The notes below the pieces were generated by a model. It saw nothing but the letters and a program-made list of their open reading frames with translations. It was not told where the DNA came from and did not search any database. A program made the translations under genes and the position numbers. From an uncultured Pelagibacteraceae bacterium (GTDB lineage: Bacteria > Pseudomonadota > Alphaproteobacteria > Pelagibacterales > Pelagibacteraceae), in assembly GCA_902522385.1 (NCBI GenBank), contig CABYVK010000002.1, positions 37,621 to 101,620 on the forward strand: a stretch of DNA of 64,000 nucleotides, written 5' to 3'. Numbering within the stretch: position 1 is the first letter of the stretch; every line of letters starts with the position of its first letter. Below, piece after piece: positions 61,888-64,000 of the stretch.

Positions 61888-63157
61888 CTGGTTTGAAAGG
61901 ACCTTCTGTTCCAACGCTTATATAATCTGCTTGTTCTTTTGATAATTTTGTTAGTTTTGCACCAACTTTTTTTAGATGCAAAGTTGCTACTTTTTCATCT
62001 AAATGTTTTGGAAGTACATAAACTTTGTTTTCATAATTTTTATGATTATGCCAAAGTTCTATTTGAGCAATAACTTGATTAGTAAATGACGCGCTCATTA
62101 CAAAGCTTGGGTGACCAGTTGCACAACCAAGATTAACTAATCTTCCTTCAGCTAAAAGAATAATTCTTTTACCGCTAGGCAACTCTATTTCATGCACTTG
62201 AGGTTTTACTTCAGTCCACTTATAATTTTTAAGAGCTTCAACTTGTATTTCGTTGTCAAAGTGACCAATGTTACATAAGATAGCTCTATCCTTCATATCT
62301 CTCATATGGTCTGCAGTAACAATATCTTTGTTGCCTGTAGCTGTTACAACAATATCCGCTCTACTTATAGCTTCCTCCATTAATACTACTTCGTAACCTT
62401 CCATTGCTGCTTGAAGAGCACAAATTGGATCTGCCTCAGTAACTAGAACTCTCGCTCCACTCTGTCTTAAGGATGCAGCACTTCCTTTTCCAACGTCTCC
62501 GAAACCTGCAACGATTGCAATTTTTCCAGACATCATTACATCAGTAGCTCTTCTAATGCCGTCTACTAAACTTTCCCTACATCCATATAAGTTGTCAAAT
62601 TTTGATTTTGTGACAGAGTCATTGACATTGATTGCTGGAACTAAAAGCGATTTATCTTTTTCCATTTTATTTAGTGCTTTAATTCCAGTGGTAGTCTCTT
62701 CTGAAACACCCTTAATATCTTTCATTAAATCCTGGTATTCATTGTGCATGATAGCTGTTAAATCACCACCGTCATCTAATAACATGTTAGGCTTCCAGTC
62801 AGGTTTTCCGACTATAGTTTGTTTAATGCACCATAAATATTCTTCTTCTGTTTCACCTTTCCAAGCATAAACAGGGATCCCAGCCTTAGCAATTGCAGCA
62901 GCTGCATGGTCTTGAGTCGAAAAAATATTACAAGAAGACCAACGAACTTCAGCACCTAGCACAACTAAAGTTTCAATTAATACAGCCGTTTGAATTGTCA
63001 TATGCAGACATCCTATAATTCTTGCACCCTTTAATGGTTTTTCTTTAGAATACTCTTCTCTTAAAGCCATTAAACCAGGCATTTCGCTTTCAGCAATTGA
63101 AATTTCTTTCCTACCAAAGTCAGCTTGTGATATGTCTTTTACTTTATAATCTTCCAT
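61871..63157 (-). CDS. ahcY: Adenosylhomocysteinase
   Basis: This 428-residue enzyme reversibly cleaves S-adenosylhomocysteine to adenosine and homocysteine, keeping methylation running. Features are the N-terminal [37 protein letters not shown] near residue 50, the NAD-binding [20 protein letters not shown] near residue 218, [11 protein letters not shown] near residue 297, and the C-terminal [10 protein letters not shown] that closes the active site of the partner subunit. The length is typical of alphaproteobacterial forms. It heads a run with tsaE and the AmgK/MurU-like genes, 42 bases after the histidine kinase. Confidence 0.96.
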   Translation of the reverse strand: MEDYKVKDISQADFGRKEISIAESEMPGLMALREEYSKEKPLKGARIIGCLHMTIQTAVLIETLVVLGAEVRWSSCNIFSTQDHAAAAIAKAGIPVYAWKGETEEEYLWCIKQTIVGKPDWKPNMLLDDGGDLTAIMHNEYQDLMKDIKGVSEETTTGIKALNKMEKDKSLLVPAINVNDSVTKSKFDNLYGCRESLVDGIRRATDVMMSGKIAIVAGFGDVGKGSAASLRQSGARVLVTEADPICALQAAMEGYEVVLMEEAISRADIVVTATGNKDIVTADHMRDMKDRAILCNIGHFDNEIQVEALKNYKWTEVKPQVHEIELPSGKRIILLAEGRLVNLGCATGHPSFVMSASFTNQVIAQIELWHNHKNYENKVYVLPKHLDEKVATLHLKKVGAKLTKLSKEQADYISVGTEGPFKPDAYRY

Positions 63158-63199
63158 GGCAAGCTTTATACAGCTAAGATTTTATTAATCAAGATATGT

Positions 63200-64000
63200 T
63201 TAAACTCTAGGGAATTTTATCTCTATCATTGCTCCTTCATTATCAACACGATTAGATGCTTCAATTTCACCATCATGAAGTTCAACCAAATTTTTAACTA
63301 TATTTAAACCTAGTCCTGAATGTTCTCCAAATTTTTCAGGTCTGTTACTATAAAATCGTTTGAATATTCTTGATGTATCTATTTCTTTAAACCCTTGTCC
63401 TTCATCAATAATTTTTATTAAAATTTTATTTTTTTCGTTAATAGAAACATTCACGAAAACATTACCATTATCTTTACTAAACGATATTGAATTGTCTAAT
63501 AAATTTGCAATAATTTGTTCAATTCTGTTTTCGATACCATTTATTATATAATCATCTTTTCCGTCATTTTTATATTCAATTTTTATTTTTCTTTTTACTT
63601 GATAAATATTATTATAGTCATCTACAACGGACTGAATAATTGGCTCAATATTAATTTTATTCATCTTTTCTTTACTTAAGGCAACTTCGTCTTTTAACAT
63701 TTGTGAGTAATCTGTAATTAATCTCTCAATTCTTTGCACATCATGGCTTAGTATGCTTAATAATCTGTTTCTTTGATCGTTGTTATTTGTATCTTGTAAT
63801 ATTTCTGATGCACTTTTTAATGATGCTAAAGGATTTCTAATCTCATGAACCAAATCTGTTGAAAAGTTTTCTGCATGTGTGACTCTATTTTGCAGCTCAT
63901 TTGTCATATCCTCTAAAGAATTAGAAAGAAGACCTAATTCGTCATTTCTTTTTTTTAAATTTTCGATACCTGGTTTAACCTCACTTTTCTCTTTGATGCG
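63200..64000 (-). CDS. Sensor histidine kinase, ChvG-like, C-terminal part
   Basis: The frame is open to the window edge, so the protein is cut at its N-terminus; 266 residues are visible. They start within a HAMP-type linker (GIENLKKRNDELGLLSNSLEDM) and continue into the dimerisation domain with the phosphorylated His in DLVHEIRNPLASLKSASEIL. The ATPase follows, with the N box LLDNSISFS, G1 DEGQGF and G2 EHSGLGLNIV. The RNDELGLLSxSLxDM sequence and the neighbouring ahcY recall ChvG of the ChvG/ChvI acid and envelope stress system. The sensor domain and response regulator are outside the window. Confidence 0.85.
   Translation of the reverse strand, partial: RIKEKSEVKPGIENLKKRNDELGLLSNSLEDMTNELQNRVTHAENFSTDLVHEIRNPLASLKSASEILQDTNNNDQRNRLLSILSHDVQRIERLITDYSQMLKDEVALSKEKMNKINIEPIIQSVVDDYNNIYQVKRKIKIEYKNDGKDDYIINGIENRIEQIIANLLDNSISFSKDNGNVFVNVSINEKNKILIKIIDEGQGFKEIDTSRIFKRFYSNRPEKFGEHSGLGLNIVKNLVELHDGEIEASNRVDNEGAMIEIKFPRV

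Overview
The window is a gene-dense, very AT-rich (about 30% G+C by eye) stretch of a streamlined alphaproteobacterial genome. The gene families, lysine/asparagine/isoleucine-rich proteins, spacers of only a few bases and gene neighbourhoods (ubiA-msbA-waaA-lpxK; groESL next to ribF-ileS-lspA; ahcY beside a ChvG-like kinase) fit SAR11 ('Candidatus Pelagibacter' and relatives). This assignment rests on recognition of proteins and context, not on a search. I see no tRNA, rRNA, CRISPR array, insertion sequence, phage gene or integrase. No gene-free stretch exceeds 300 bases; the longest is the roughly 275 bases after groEL, which holds a terminator and one candidate 38-residue ORF.

Layout. 1-3021: end-truncated rsmE, a HAD hydrolase, pirin, a quinone oxidoreductase and a DUF2721 protein. 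3074-8699: ubiA followed by a lipid A/LPS operon (msbA-like, waaA, lpxK, lpxL-like). 8706-10750: DUF2093, purD, rsmD. 10742-17162 (minus): a HAD-family gene, ribF, ileS, lspA, a DUF3035 lipoprotein and pgi, read in that order. 17230-19459: groES-groEL with a heat-shock-type promoter and a strong terminator. 19545-34145: typA, a YczE-like membrane protein, tldD/pmbA, a renalase-like oxidoreductase, a dapA-like/cfa/lysine-rich operon, a GT9 glycosyltransferase, a membrane DnaJ-like protein and an S9 peptidase. 34158-34694: an hsp20 gene whose leader looks like a ROSE-type RNA thermometer.

35257-51157 is the main accessory block: an apparently complete purine-catabolic locus. A BMP-type ABC transporter with a co-transcribed deaminase imports a purine-like substrate. 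GuaD turns guanine into xanthine, XdhAB makes urate, PuuD oxidises urate, UraH and UraD finish the conversion to allantoin, and PuuE, allantoicase and AllA break that down to glyoxylate and two urea. A purine phosphoribosyltransferase gives a salvage branch, and a two-piece XdhC helps mature the molybdenum enzyme. PuuD lacks the cytochrome c domain normally fused to it, and a separate small exported cytochrome c sits in the same locus, which suggests a split urate oxidase. No transcription regulator is present.

51154-64000: an AlkA-like glycosylase, an EamA transporter, an msrA/sulfurtransferase/RND pump operon, a lytic-transglycosylase lipoprotein, VanZ-like, gpmA, MurU-like and AmgK-like (cell-wall sugar recycling), tsaE, ahcY and the C-terminal part of a histidine kinase that runs off the window.

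Streamlining is visible at the base level. Eight of thirteen convergent gene pairs overlap, four of them with interlocked stop codons sharing exactly four bases, and three divergent pairs have start codons only 16-21 bases apart.
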